A stretch of 64,000 nucleotides of DNA, taken from NCBI GenBank assembly GCA_026874595.1, contig CM049308.1, forward strand, positions 40,534,527 through 40,598,526, read 5' to 3'. The DNA is from Sipunculus nudus (Eukaryota; Annelida; Sipuncula; Golfingiida; Sipunculidae). Made by a program: the position numbers and the translations under genes. Of the stretch, positions 37,601 through 50,200 are shown piece after piece. The notes below the pieces were generated by a model, which saw nothing but the letters and a program-made list of their open reading frames with translations, had not been told where the DNA came from and made no database searches. Numbering within the stretch: position 1 is the first letter of the stretch; the number at the start of each line of letters is the position of its first letter.

Positions 37601-40600
37601 CGTGTCATTAAGTAAATAATAACGTCCATGTATATTTTAAGAATTAAAATCAAAACTTAATTTCAATTGCGAAATATAAGTGACTGATCGAAGGGATGCA
37701 CAAGGGGCAAAGATTTAACTTCATTTTGGTTTCTGAATCGAGAATATTCCCAATGAGAATATTCCCAAAGATTGATTAAAATTACTTGAATTATTTATGA
37801 ACACCCATACACAACAGGTCCACACCGCACAAAGAGGAATCTTTCTGCCATACCCAGCCCCTAGGCCGATAGCCACCCTAGACCGTCGTGCTTCCCTGAA
37901 AATAAGTACCCCTCCCCCCCCCCCCCCCCCCAAAAAAAATGGGTTCTGGACCCAGAACCGATTACATTATATTACTGAGGAAATGGGGCGTTTTCGAGGG
38001 CAAGTTAAATAGCGCCCCTGAAGGTAGAAAGTCGTACCTCAAGAGCTGACACACTTTCCCACTGCAGAAAGAGCCTTTTTTCTCTCTCTCTGAAACGAAC
38101 ATAAATCATTTAATCCCTGCTGAGATATTTTAGTTCAGCGAAACAACAGTTAATTGTCGACATTATCTTGAATGCCATCAGTTATATGTTTAAATAAAAT
38201 TAAGAAAATAAATGTGAATATTCTGTCGATATTTTTGCTTAATGCCTTAGAGTAACGTTTCATAATTTTTAATACCGAAACCTACATCTCAGGATAAACA
38301 AGCCACGCTGCTGACAGCGGGGTTTAGTATAAAAACAGAGCTTGTTTTCAGGGTGGATTCAGGGATGGAAATGAAGCAAAACAACTGGAAGGGAGCTGGG
38401 AAACAGCTTTTATTACAACGAATTTTGTTCACTTTTGTACATTTAATGAAACCAGAAAATGCTCGGGAATGTTTGCAAAAAAACTCTGCTAGATTCGATT
38501 GATTCTATCCTTGGATTAAAAGAGCAACTATACTGATCTGATTCAGCATGAAGGGTTCGTCCGTATTCTTGCAAATATTACATTACAGCATGACCAAAGC
38601 CGTAGTCACAAACAACTTACGATTTTGAATGTCGTACAATTTCAGCAGGGATGCGACAGATGGAACCGTCGTAGGTTTGGGAGAGGATTCTATTTGATCA
38701 TTTCTTGGAGGCGTTCACATATAAAATATATGTTGTACTATGGTCTTGGGAAAATTGGTCAGGGCTGTCTTAGTCTAATCGTACGCTGTTCCTGTGACAG
38801 ACGTAAAATAGAATTATGGTCCTAAGACAAATCCACTGCGGTCACAGGAATGACCTACAACGGTAGAACATTCGTAGGACCGTTATAGGTGGAACGTGCG
38901 ACACTCGTTGGGCTGTCGTAGGGTCTCAGATGACTAAAAATACCGTAATAAAGTCGTAGGTTAACGTAACACAGTCGTAATCATCGTACAAAAGACCTAC
39001 GAGATCCGCCTGACATAAAGAATAAGCTAAGACGCTGAATAAAAAAATTGAACATGTTTAAAATTCTACGACAAGGGTCTACAAAAGTTTTTTTCCGTCG
39101 CAAAACACCTGAAGTTCGGACGACACACCTCTCTTCGCTAGGATCATTAAGCGCAGTCTCAGCCACAAGTGTGCTTATGTCTACCCAGCATTATAAATGG
39201 GTACCGGTTTAAGTACCATCTGCGAAGGGCGTTCCCTGGCAACCTTAAAACTGTGTGTGAGATCTGTAGCGTCCCCAGAGAGCTACCGATGGGATGTTCA
39301 TTGTTAAGTCTTCTGAGCCACTTTTGGGCAGGAGACTAAAAAACTGGAACTTTAATTTTAATTTTTTTATATACAATGTAAATAAACATACCTGTGACAA
39401 GTAATGGTTCTGTCTTCTTATCTCTACTTTTTAATTTATCGTCTGCTATCCTGTTTGTCAATGCCCATTTCGTTGCGCTGATCATTTGCTTGAACGTGGA
39501 ACCCAGGCCGCAATCTTTATTATCTTTGCTGCAAATTAAAATAAGTCACCAAAGCTCGAACATGATTCATTAAGTGGAGACCAAGAATCCGGTCTTTGTG
39601 TAAAGGCGGATTCAGAGTTGGCATAGGGGGCATGCCTCCTCTTTTTCGATCAATAAAATAACAGAAACAGAATAATAAGCGCATACATGATACCGAAAAG
39701 CAGCGCATACACAATACTGAAAAGCAGCGCATACACAATACCGAAAAGCAGCGCATACACAATACCGAAAAGCAGCGCTTGCATAATACCGTAAAGCAGT
39801 GCATACATAATACCGAAAAGCAGCGAATACATAGTATCAAAAAGCAGTGCTTACACAATACCGAAAAGCAGCGCTTACATAATACGGAAAACTAGTGCAT
39901 CCACAATACTGAAAAGCAGAGCATACACAATACCGAAAAGCAGCGCACATTCATAATACCGAAAAACAGAGCTGGATTTTACGTGTCATAGGTTTTCTCT
40001 CTTGTATTTCTGCACGCGAGAGTTCTGTGTATAAAAAGAAAACCATTATTCTCTGCACACTTGTTTACTTGTGTTTAGGTGCTGAGATCACCCGTTGCTG
40101 AGATGCTGTATCATCCACTGCTATGCGCTACACAATGTCTTATTTATTATGCATATTTCTGTGAACTAAAACAATGAAACACTTCACAATGTTATTCCCT
40201 TCCGTCGTCTAGAAGAAAGCTTTAACTAAAATCTGAAAGCTAAAATTATGGTTTTCAAACGGTTGTATTGCTTTCTTTCGGCATGGTTGGGTTGATTGAA
40301 CTCAAACTCATACGCACCTTTGCATTTTTGTTTCCTCCAGAAAGAAAATGTTTAACACAGTAGTTGACCACAGCAGTGTGGTAGTGAGCAGGGAAGGCAA
40401 CAAAAATGGGTACATCCCAAATAGTCCTTCTCGGGAGAATATATGCGGATATTTGTCTGCAGGTTCGGCCAGGTAACCTAAATAATATACAAGGATATGT
40501 TCTTTTGAAAGAATGGTGTGATGTCAGGAAATGCATACCTCTGCAGCTATCATCACTTTATTTTTCCAGCTCACCTAACGACCACCTCACACCACCTTAA

Positions 40601-43600
40601 AATAACGACCACTTTTTACAAAATATTAAAAAAAAACAAATATCATCAGCTGCAGCGAAAACTAGTACTTATTGTATCTGTCATGTGAAACGAGCTTAGA
40701 TTGTTTTAACTGCAGATTAGAACCAAATGACCTGGTATAAATTATCAATGTTATAGTTACATACCTGACAATAAAGGTCCACAAAATATCCCGAAGCCCC
40801 ATCCTGCAGTTATAAGTATTGATCCGAGCCCTTGATTACTGTTGTCACAAACGTCATACATCATGGCATACCACGCTGATTGTATACCTATTAAAGAGAA
40901 ATACTGGTGGCCGCTTACACATAACTTGTAGGATAGTGCATTTTAGGGCCAGATCAAGGATTTTGGGAGGGGGGAGTGATTTACACCGAGAGACATAAGC
41001 CCCTTTCACACATTCACGGATAGCAACAGGGATCATCCGGGACTTTTTAATACGTGGTGTTCCGGGGACAGCAGCGCGATTTTGTTTATTGGGCTTCCAA
41101 ACATTCACGGATAGCAACACAAATAATTCCGGAGCATCGTTCCTGCATCTGTGTTATCTTTGTTATCTGTGTCATCGCCGTCTAAACACCGGGCATCACC
41201 GTGTTAACACCGTGTTGCATCCGTAGTGATCCTTGGTGCACCGGCATGATCGTAGAAAATACTTAAACCTGCACCCGGAAAGTGTCGGTCCAAATACGGA
41301 GCTCCCGATGGCTACACGGTGACTCCCCGATGTATACAGTGTCTACACGGAGGTGCAAGGTGCTTTAAAGGAGGGATACCGAAAAATTTTCATCCGTGTA
41401 CTCCGGGATGAAAAATTTAGCAGGTTTAGGCCCCAGTCACACCGACCACAGGTGTTACTACGGTGTTTTATGTACCCCCGGTTCGTCCCGGTTTTCAAAC
41501 CGGGAAGAACCGGGACGAAATTTCGTAAAATCCACCGTGGAGGTTTCGACGATCGTCAACGGTCATCATCTTCCGCGGTGTCAGTACGGTATCACACGGT
41601 ATACTAACGGTTTGTCCCGGTGGCACTAGGGTGTCAATTAGGTGACACTACGGTGCCCACGGTGTCATTACGGTTCACCACGGTAAGACCCACGGTGTAG
41701 CTGTTTGACCTACGGTTCTATACGGGGCCACTACGGTGTTGCTACGGTACTTACGGTGCTGCCATGGTGGATTTACGGTGGACTTGCGGTGGTCCCGGTG
41801 CCACTAAGGTCTTACTACGGTGTTACTACGGTTTATTACGGTAGACACGCCGTGGGCTATAAAAGAGCGGCAGCACAAGCATTCCAGCACAGTTTGAAAA
41901 ACTTTTTGACAGCCATTAGTAGGCTATTATTATGCCAAAAAGAAAAATACCAAAGAGAAAAGCCGAGCCAACCAAGACGGTTACAGATGAGGAAGAGGAC
42001 ACACAGAGACCAGATGATGAATTAGGAGCCTCAACGTCAAAATCAGCAACTAGATCTGCTCCAGGCTCAACCAGGGACGTTGGTGATGATAAAGATGACG
42101 ACGATCAAGAACCAGAACAAGATGATGATGATGAAACTGCTGCTTCTGCCAAAAAAAACAGGCAGAGTGAGGAAGGTGCCCATCAACATTAGTGAGGCAG
42201 TGGAAGCAGATCTCGCTGAGTGGCTGAAAGCGAACCAGTTCTTGTATGATAAGGGCAAAGCAGATTACAAAAATACTCAAAAGAAGAAAAGAATGTGGGA
42301 CGAAAAAGCTGCTGAACTGAATCTGGAAAGTGGGGTCATTCTTCGCACATGGTATGATTCGATACGAACGAGAGTTGGCAAGGTAACGTCTAATAAGTCC
42401 GGGTCGTCACGAAAGGAGCTTACAGACCGCGACAAATTCATAGTGGACAAGTTCAGATTTCTTGTGGATCATATAGTTCGTTTGAGTGGGCGTGGAACCG
42501 TCAGTGTAAGTATAGCATTGGTTATTGTCATATTTATAATTTTCATGTTGCAATTTATCTGATAATTCCAAATGAACTGTTTTACAGCCAAAAGTACAAA
42601 TAATAAAACAATTTCTTATGAATGAATCTTCATATATATTTTTTTTCAGTTTGCATCAAGATTGCCTACCACCGACACACAGGTGGACTCCCCGCGTTCA
42701 CCAACGCCACCCCCTGAGATTCTTTCTGACGAAGAGGCCACAGCGACAGCCACTACTTCTGATGTGCCAGACATGGGGGCATCCACGTCCACAGTAAGAC
42801 GATCTCGTATGTCTCCTACATCCGCTGACAAGAAAACTAGCACTGTGTCGCCCACGGAATGTCCTGGCGCCCGGCGATCCACTGACCGAATAGACGACAT
42901 CCTGCAATCACTCATGCAAACATCGCAGGACAGCAGCAGGTTACAAAACCAAATTGAAGGGCTATTGAACACAGAAACGGCAAATGTTCGCACTGCCTTG
43001 GCCAACTTTCTGGGGGCTATGTCCCATAGCATAAGCGAACAGCACCTGCACGACTACTTCAGAAAGTCATTAGAAGTATTCCTGGCATCAGTGGAGCAGT
43101 CCCAACGCCAGCCAGTGCCACTCGTTTCTATGGCTACGATCACGGGTGCACTCGTCTCTACTGCTTCTCCACAGCAATCCACGACGTACACAACTCCGAT
43201 GAGACAGCCGCCACAACAACGACAGCAACGGGAACCAGGCCATATAACAATGATGAACTTCCCCAATATTCCAGGGGAGTCTCAACAGCAAGCAACACAG
43301 CACACACAACAACTACACTCGTGGCCGGGTACAAGCTGGCAGACAGCAACACCAACAGCAGGCCTCAGTCCAGCTGTACCTGTACAGAGGCCATCCAGCA
43401 CGCCATCGTCCTTTTCGTTTGTTGAAGCCCTCAACGCGTCGTCAGACTTTGATGCGAATCTATCGACCACTGCATCTTTGAACACGCCGCCACTAATGGC
43501 GCCACGGCAGCAGCCACCCCAGTGATAACTTGATCCAGTTGGTTCTAGGAGTCTAAATTGTAGTAATTTTAATTATTTCAGTTCCTCCGTGCTTATTCTT

Positions 43601-44246
43601 TAAATATGATTTTATGTTGTTTTATTATGTTCTATTCACAAAGTTTGTTTTTGTATTTGCTTCGACATAACCATGTTCTATTGACCAAATTAAATTTAAA
43701 ATTAAAAAAATTATTGGGTTTTATATTATAAAGAAAAAATTGCTTAGCATAAAAAAAATTCCAAGAGTTTCAAAGATCAAAAGGATCAATTGGACCGAAA
43801 AAAACACATGAAAAATAAAAATACAAAAATTTTGACATAAAAAAAAAATAATAATAATTTATATAATTACAAAATGAACTAATAACAAGAGTCCTTAAAA
43901 TTAGTGTCAGGGCCACAGTGTAAAATATCGTGTTAAACTATAATTTTTATGTGTTAATCTTTTTATTAATCCATAACCATTTTTATCATTTTAAACGGTT
44001 ATGTTATATTCGAAAATAACTATTCTGTATATTTTCCATTGGCATTTTTTAATCAAACATTTTATTTGTCAATTTAATCGTTTTATTATTATTATAATTG
44101 CTTATCAATATTCCTTTCGTGTTATTGTTGTTTTCTTTTCGCAATGTTAAGATCTTTTATTTTTACGCCATCATTTGACAGTATTTATCATCAAAGCATG
44201 TAAAATCACATCATACACACAAACATAACAAACATAAATGATTTTG

Positions 44247-44281
<35 letters not shown>

Positions 44282-47200
44282 GTCCGTATTATTCCCTTAA
44301 ATACAATAAACATGCCATCATTAATAAGTATCAGTCATTATATCATATCTTTTTGCCACGGAACAGCACCAATGTCATTGTAATATTCCTTCAAGTATTC
44401 TCGTTGTCTTTTGGCGACTTCTGTCATTCTGTTATTTCCCATACTGCCCCCTCCATCACGTAGTTGTCCTGCTGCACGCCAATTTCCCTCGGCGATGTTG
44501 TGGTTGTCGTCCTCTTGGTCGACGCACTCGAGCTCTGGATCTTTTTTACCACAACGTATACGAATTAAATTGTGCAGAACCATGCATGCTTGTACTATAC
44601 GAATGACGGATTCAGGTTCCTGTTGCATTGGTTTAAGGAGACATTGGAAACGGTGAGCTGTAATCCCGAATGCGTTTTCCACGATACGACGAGCTCTCGA
44701 GATTCTATAGTTAAATATTCTTTCCTCTGTTGTCATATGGCGTTTGCTGTGTGGTTTCATGAGCCATGTTCTCATAGCGAAGGCGTCATCAGCAATGATA
44801 AAGAACGGGACATCTTCGTCGCCTCCTGGTAGTGGTTCTGATTCTGGAAATCCCATGGTTCCAAGTTCAATGGCTTGCTTCAGATCGCTCTCGTTGAATA
44901 CTTGTGCGTCACCTGCAGATCCATTTGCTCCCACCACATCCCAGATGAATTTATAATCTGAATCCACTAGAGCCATAAGAATTATGGAGTGAAAACCTTT
45001 GTAGTTATAGTACCCCCTCGTCGTGGACACCTTATCGCTATATGTTTTCCGTCGAGAGCACCAAGACAGTTGTGTAACTGCCAACGATCTGAGAATCCTT
45101 GAGCGATCTTCTTCCATTCATCTGGAGTACTTGGACATGGCATGACTTCCTCGGCAAACTCCTCTTTAATTGCTGTGCAGACTTCTTTGACGACGTGTGA
45201 TATTGTGTTGTGGGCGACACGAAACCCATACATGAGAGAATGGTAGTTGTCCCCTGCTGCCAAGTACCGTAGTGTTATCGCAAGTTTAAGCCCAGGTGAC
45301 AGTGCTTTTCTATAATTGGTGTCCGGCTTGGTTATTCTTGGCTGGATACGGGATAACACTTCCTTGAAGAGGTCAGGATCCAGACGTATAAAGTTCCTAA
45401 AGCCCTTGACGTCCTCGTCACGCAGTTCGCGAAATAGACGCGCATACAAACCCAGATTTGGGCGCTTCTCAATCCATGGTCGAACCTGGAATTACAGAAA
45501 AGAAAATGCAATAAATATACAGAAAAGGAAATCATTGGTATCACATTTATACAAACTTCATATTCATTGTAACAATATTGTAAAAGAATAAGGTACGAGC
45601 AATGATAACTTCTTACCCAACACGATCTCCTCTTCCTTCTATGAGCCTTTCCTCCTTGATTTTGTACAGGTGTTCTTGTCCTTTTACTGTTCACCACAGC
45701 CGAAAGCAAACGTGCTTGCAATATCTTCTGGTTCAACTGGTATTCGTTCAGTTGCAATTGCCATTTCATCATTTGCAATCTTTTCTTCTGGTCAAGTTGT
45801 TGTGACATCTCTGCAGAACACATGCTCAAGAATGACAGCATTGAAAAATCACCCCTATTTATATGCAAGACCGTGGTAAACCGTGGTAAACCGTTATACC
45901 AAAGGGCTAGCACTTTCTAACCCTTGTGGTGCCGTAGTCTTGCGCAGCGACACCTTGATATCCGTAGCCAAGACGTGGCTCGAACGTGACTCCACCGTCA
46001 ATTTCCGTGAAGAACCGCCCCTTCACCGTGAGAAAATCTTCATATACCGTGAAAACCGTAGTTGGACCGTGGTTAGTCGTAGATGTACCTTGGATGCCGT
46101 GAAAACTCCGCGACAACACCGTAAAAGGACCGTGGAGTACCGTGAGGCCATTGAAGCCTCAAAAAGTCACCGGTTGTCCCGGAAATGCTACGGAAATTCA
46201 CGGTGGCGACAAGGTGTTGTGACGGTGTATCCGGTGTCACTACGCTTTTACTACGATTTGACTACGGTTTATCCCGGTATGACCTTTCCCCACGGTGTAC
46301 CTTGACATGTCCCGGAAATTTTAAACCGTTTAAAACTTCCGGGACTCAATCACGGTGCCTCACGGCTTTCCACGGTTCTTCAAGGAACTCTTACGGTTCT
46401 CGAAGGTATGGCTAGGGTTCTGCACGGTTCTTCAGGGTGTTACCACGGTTTAAACCGTAGCAGCACCGGCATTTTGGTGTGACTGGGGTCTTATTTTTCT
46501 CCCGACATGCCGGTGCGCCAAGCATCACTACGGATGCAATACGGTGTTAACATGGTGATGCCCGAAGTTTACACGGTGATGCCCGAAGTTTACACGGTGA
46601 TGCCGGAGATATCAGGGATGATCCCGGAACGATGATCCAGGATGTTCCGTGATGTTATTCGTGAATGTGGGAACGGGGCTTTACGGCCTTAAAGAGTTAC
46701 ATAACTGTGTGTTTCTCGTTTGTTAAGTCTTAAATGTTTAGGGAGAAAATACTGTTATAAGTTATTATCCCACTGAAAGGGGGAGTTAAAACCACCTAAC
46801 ACCCCCCCCCCCCCGGTGGTTCCATCCCTGCATTATTCATGGATTCTCCTGATAGTAGGATAAGTCACTCCAATAAAATCTTGGGTGATTTTATCTGTGA
46901 TACCCCTGGTTATGGAATACGCCATTCTCCTTTGTATTTGATTATACGTTTAAACATCAATAGCTCAACAGACCATAAACTTACATAAAAAGTATATTGT
47001 CATAGTCCAGGGGTGGGCAAACTGTTTTCCTCGATGGCCACATGAAACATCCGTAGGTCTGTAGTGGACCGCATCAACAACAAGCTGAATTTACTACATA
47101 ATAATTGTCCAAGCAAAATGCAGTTATTATTCATATATATTCAAATGTTTTATTTGCTACATCAAAAAGTAATTGATAAATTTAAAATATGTTTTTTCTT

Positions 47201-50200
47201 CATAAATTATGCTAAATAGATGTCCAAACTCTTAATGGAATCTGTGTTATTGCACACAACCCTACACAAAGGTTTCGGATTCGGGATTCGGCATTCTGGT
47301 AGTTCTGCACAAGACACAGCGTAAATGTGAGTCTATCAGAAGGGATATGTTCCTTGTCTTGTTAATATCCACCAATGAGAATCCACCAGCTCGGGTAGTC
47401 ACGGATATGTTACAAGACCGTAACATATGTTCAGTCATATTTCTATTTGAATTAATCATATGGAATCCATACACGGGAAAGTATTATTGCTGTTAGATAA
47501 TCACCACATTTGTCTGATTTGCCCCTGAGGTAAATAAAGGTAAGCTTAAGTGCATTGTATACAAATTATCACACAAAAATCAGGTTGACAGGGGAGGTGG
47601 AATGGATTAGATTATCGTCTGCTTGGAAATGATTGAATTACAACTTGAGATCATCTGATGGTGCTTCAACATGAAAACTAGTTAGGCCAAAAAAATAAAA
47701 GGTATTTTTCAGGCACCGCATCCAAACTTTTTATTATTTTTTTTAAGAAGATAAAATAATACAATGTTGATAAGATTTCTTTTGTAATGTAGTACTTTTA
47801 CCTGTTTAGCAAAAAAAATCTGTTAATAACATGCTTTTCCCTGATTATGACCTTTCTATGGAAACATACAAAAAAGGTAAAAAGAAAAAATCGCCCGCCC
47901 GCAGTGATTATGAAAAAAGTGCCTGAGAACCATACCTTTTTTTGGCTTTACTCTGCAAAATCAGATCAGCTTCTCGGATTAAAATTTTAGAATCAGAAAA
48001 CACATTTAAAACCTATCTTCCAAATTAGTTATATATGAACATGCTTTTCTCTGAACTGAATCAGTTTTGTCTGTAGCAAGGTATAATGCACAAAATAATG
48101 CGTAAAGAGCGCATGCTTGTTAATCTTGAAACGATGCAACTTTTCATAAATAGCCTGAAAAATGCTAAAAATATCAACTGTGAATGCTTAACTGTATATA
48201 CGCTGTCCTTATTTGACTATTGAAAAAATCACGGATCATTTCCCCTATTTCTAGAAAATGCAATTCGAATTCTCAGATTCCACACTCCTCTGTTCAATTT
48301 CACATGTCAGGAAAAGCTCAATTGATTTCATTATTCTACCCGAGAATGTTGGGGATAGCCTTTTTACAGGCTCACTTGGGTTTGCGGAGCGCCACCGTCC
48401 GTCTGTGTAAGAGACTATGTCACATCTAGTCTCTCCAACAGAAGCCAGGTGCCGCTACCGCTCTTGCACCAGTACGTCTGTTATTGGACGCCATTTTTTT
48501 TCAAGGATCTTGAAAAACGGAAGTGCCGTTGGGCATGCGCAAGGAAACCCCCCTAGCATCTGGAGGTGAATCCAGAATGGATGTCGCCTTTGCACAAGCC
48601 CGGCAGACCCCAATAAAAACAAGTAAACAATATTGTTTGGATGTGTGGCAAAAATAATCCACTTTTGCTTGTCAATTGCAAGGGTGGTATAGTAGGGGGA
48701 TTCCTTGCGCATGCCAAACAACACTTCCGTTCCTAAGAAAAATGGCGTCCAATAACAGACGTACTGGTACAAGAGCGGTAGCGGCACCTGGCGTCTGTTG
48801 GAGAGACTATGTCACATATCCGAGCAAGGACGTTTGCGTGCCGCCTAAGGAGACCTCGTGAGCCGCATGCGTAGTTTGGCCACCCCTGTCGTAACATACA
48901 ACTTTTTAGTCTTATGAATACTATTTCGTCCACTCACTGTTCGCAATTCCGCTGGTAAAGCGAGTTATCACTGCAAGTGGAAGTGTTTTTGAAAAACCAA
49001 ACGCCAAATCTGCACACCCAGCTAATGCTGTGGAATAAATCATCACCGGTCTCCTGCCAAATTTGTCTGTCAACAAGCCATTCGGTAATCTGTAGAAAAA
49101 CAATGGTTGCATTGACGATTTAAACAAGGTTAAAATTAGTTAAGTTTAGCTTAATTTCATCTAACCTGTCCGACATCAGTCTATCCGTCAGTACATTAAT
49201 AGGGCACATATCGTAATCGTAAGACACACCTGTCCGTCATACACACCTGTCCATCATCGGTCTATCAGAGTATGTAAAACGTTAACATTTGTAAATATTC
49301 ACATAGAACAGGCATGTTTTCTCAAACCAGGTCTCTCAGCATTAAAGTTAGTCATGGAATTCGCTGTGCTGTCTGACCTTTAAGAATTTAACTCTGCACA
49401 AGAACTTTAGTCAAATCTACATGTACAATGTAGATTTAAAATTGTGACTCGTGTTTATATTTAGTCCGCTAACGTCTACGAATGGCTGCAGCTAGGCGTA
49501 CCAAATTTCACAATCATATATATTGATAGTGCGAATGGTATGTGAATGTAATCTGCATGTAGTGCACATCTGTAGAGATTCTGTGAGTCAAAGTAGTATA
49601 CTATGGTTGTCTTCATATTCGTGAGGTTTTATTTTTTCGCGATTTTCACTCTTTAATTGTTTCGCGAAGGACCAGCAACCTACACCCATATTGATTATTT
49701 AATATGTGCGTTTAATCATAAACTTTGACGAGAACCCGCGAGATTGAGCAGAAAATCTGGTCCCCTATGTGGAAGATCGGATATAATTTTGTCAATCTTT
49801 AATATACATGTTACATAAAATATATGTTATTATCTATGATTTTAATCTTTGGCCATCCGAGTTGCAGGTTTGTTCGCGTATTTAAACACTCGCGAAAAAT
49901 AAGCAAGTCAAAGTAATCCATTTGATCCCAGTGGTATGCACCTGAAGGCTACAGGCTGTGCCACTTATGCTGGAACAAGAAAATATTAAGAATTAATGTC
50001 AAATAGCCACGTACCCTCCAATGGCCCTGCCGGCAAACAAACTGGATAACACAAGACCAACGTAAAATCCTTTGATATCCTCAGGGTATCCAAAGCTCTA
50101 CAAAGTGAATATTAAAGTTACATGATATAATTATTACATAATAATTTCTTTTGTATACCAATTTGATGAAAACAAAAACACAATTATACGATTAGACGAT

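Larger units (their letters stand above)
40999..46679. mobile_element. Two-gene Harbinger (PIF/Harbinger) transposon
   Basis: The element encodes both proteins expected of Harbinger: a Myb/SANT-like DNA-binding protein on the + strand (41932-43525) and a DDE transposase on the - strand (45841-44338), converging. The ends are inverted: GCCCCTTTCACACATTCACG at 40999 and the complement of GCCCCGTTCCCACATTCACG ending at 46679. A second copy of the terminal word ACATTCACGGATAGCAACA lies at about 41102, so the left end is duplicated or carries a partial second insertion. The target duplication is ambiguous (TAA left, TTA right). It sits in the 40888-48937 intron of MFS copy 2. Confidence 0.85.

Noticed and set aside
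38055-38092. Extra exon of MFS copy 2 on the - strand, with acceptor and donor-like signals
   Set aside because: Including it breaks the phase between exons 39392 and 37442, which join correctly without it; copy 1 has no counterpart.
39520-39858. Cys/Phe-rich 8-residue repeat peptide on the - strand
   Set aside because: It is the translation of the 24-bp minisatellite and lies between two exons of the MFS gene.
41353-41629. Overlapping open frames of about 80 codons upstream of the Harbinger partner gene
   Set aside because: They are built from the ACGGT motif array and lack any recognisable domain.
42646-43485. Long open frames on the - strand opposite the Harbinger partner gene
   Set aside because: They are shadows of the Pro/Ser/Thr-rich coding exon on the + strand and have no domain of their own.
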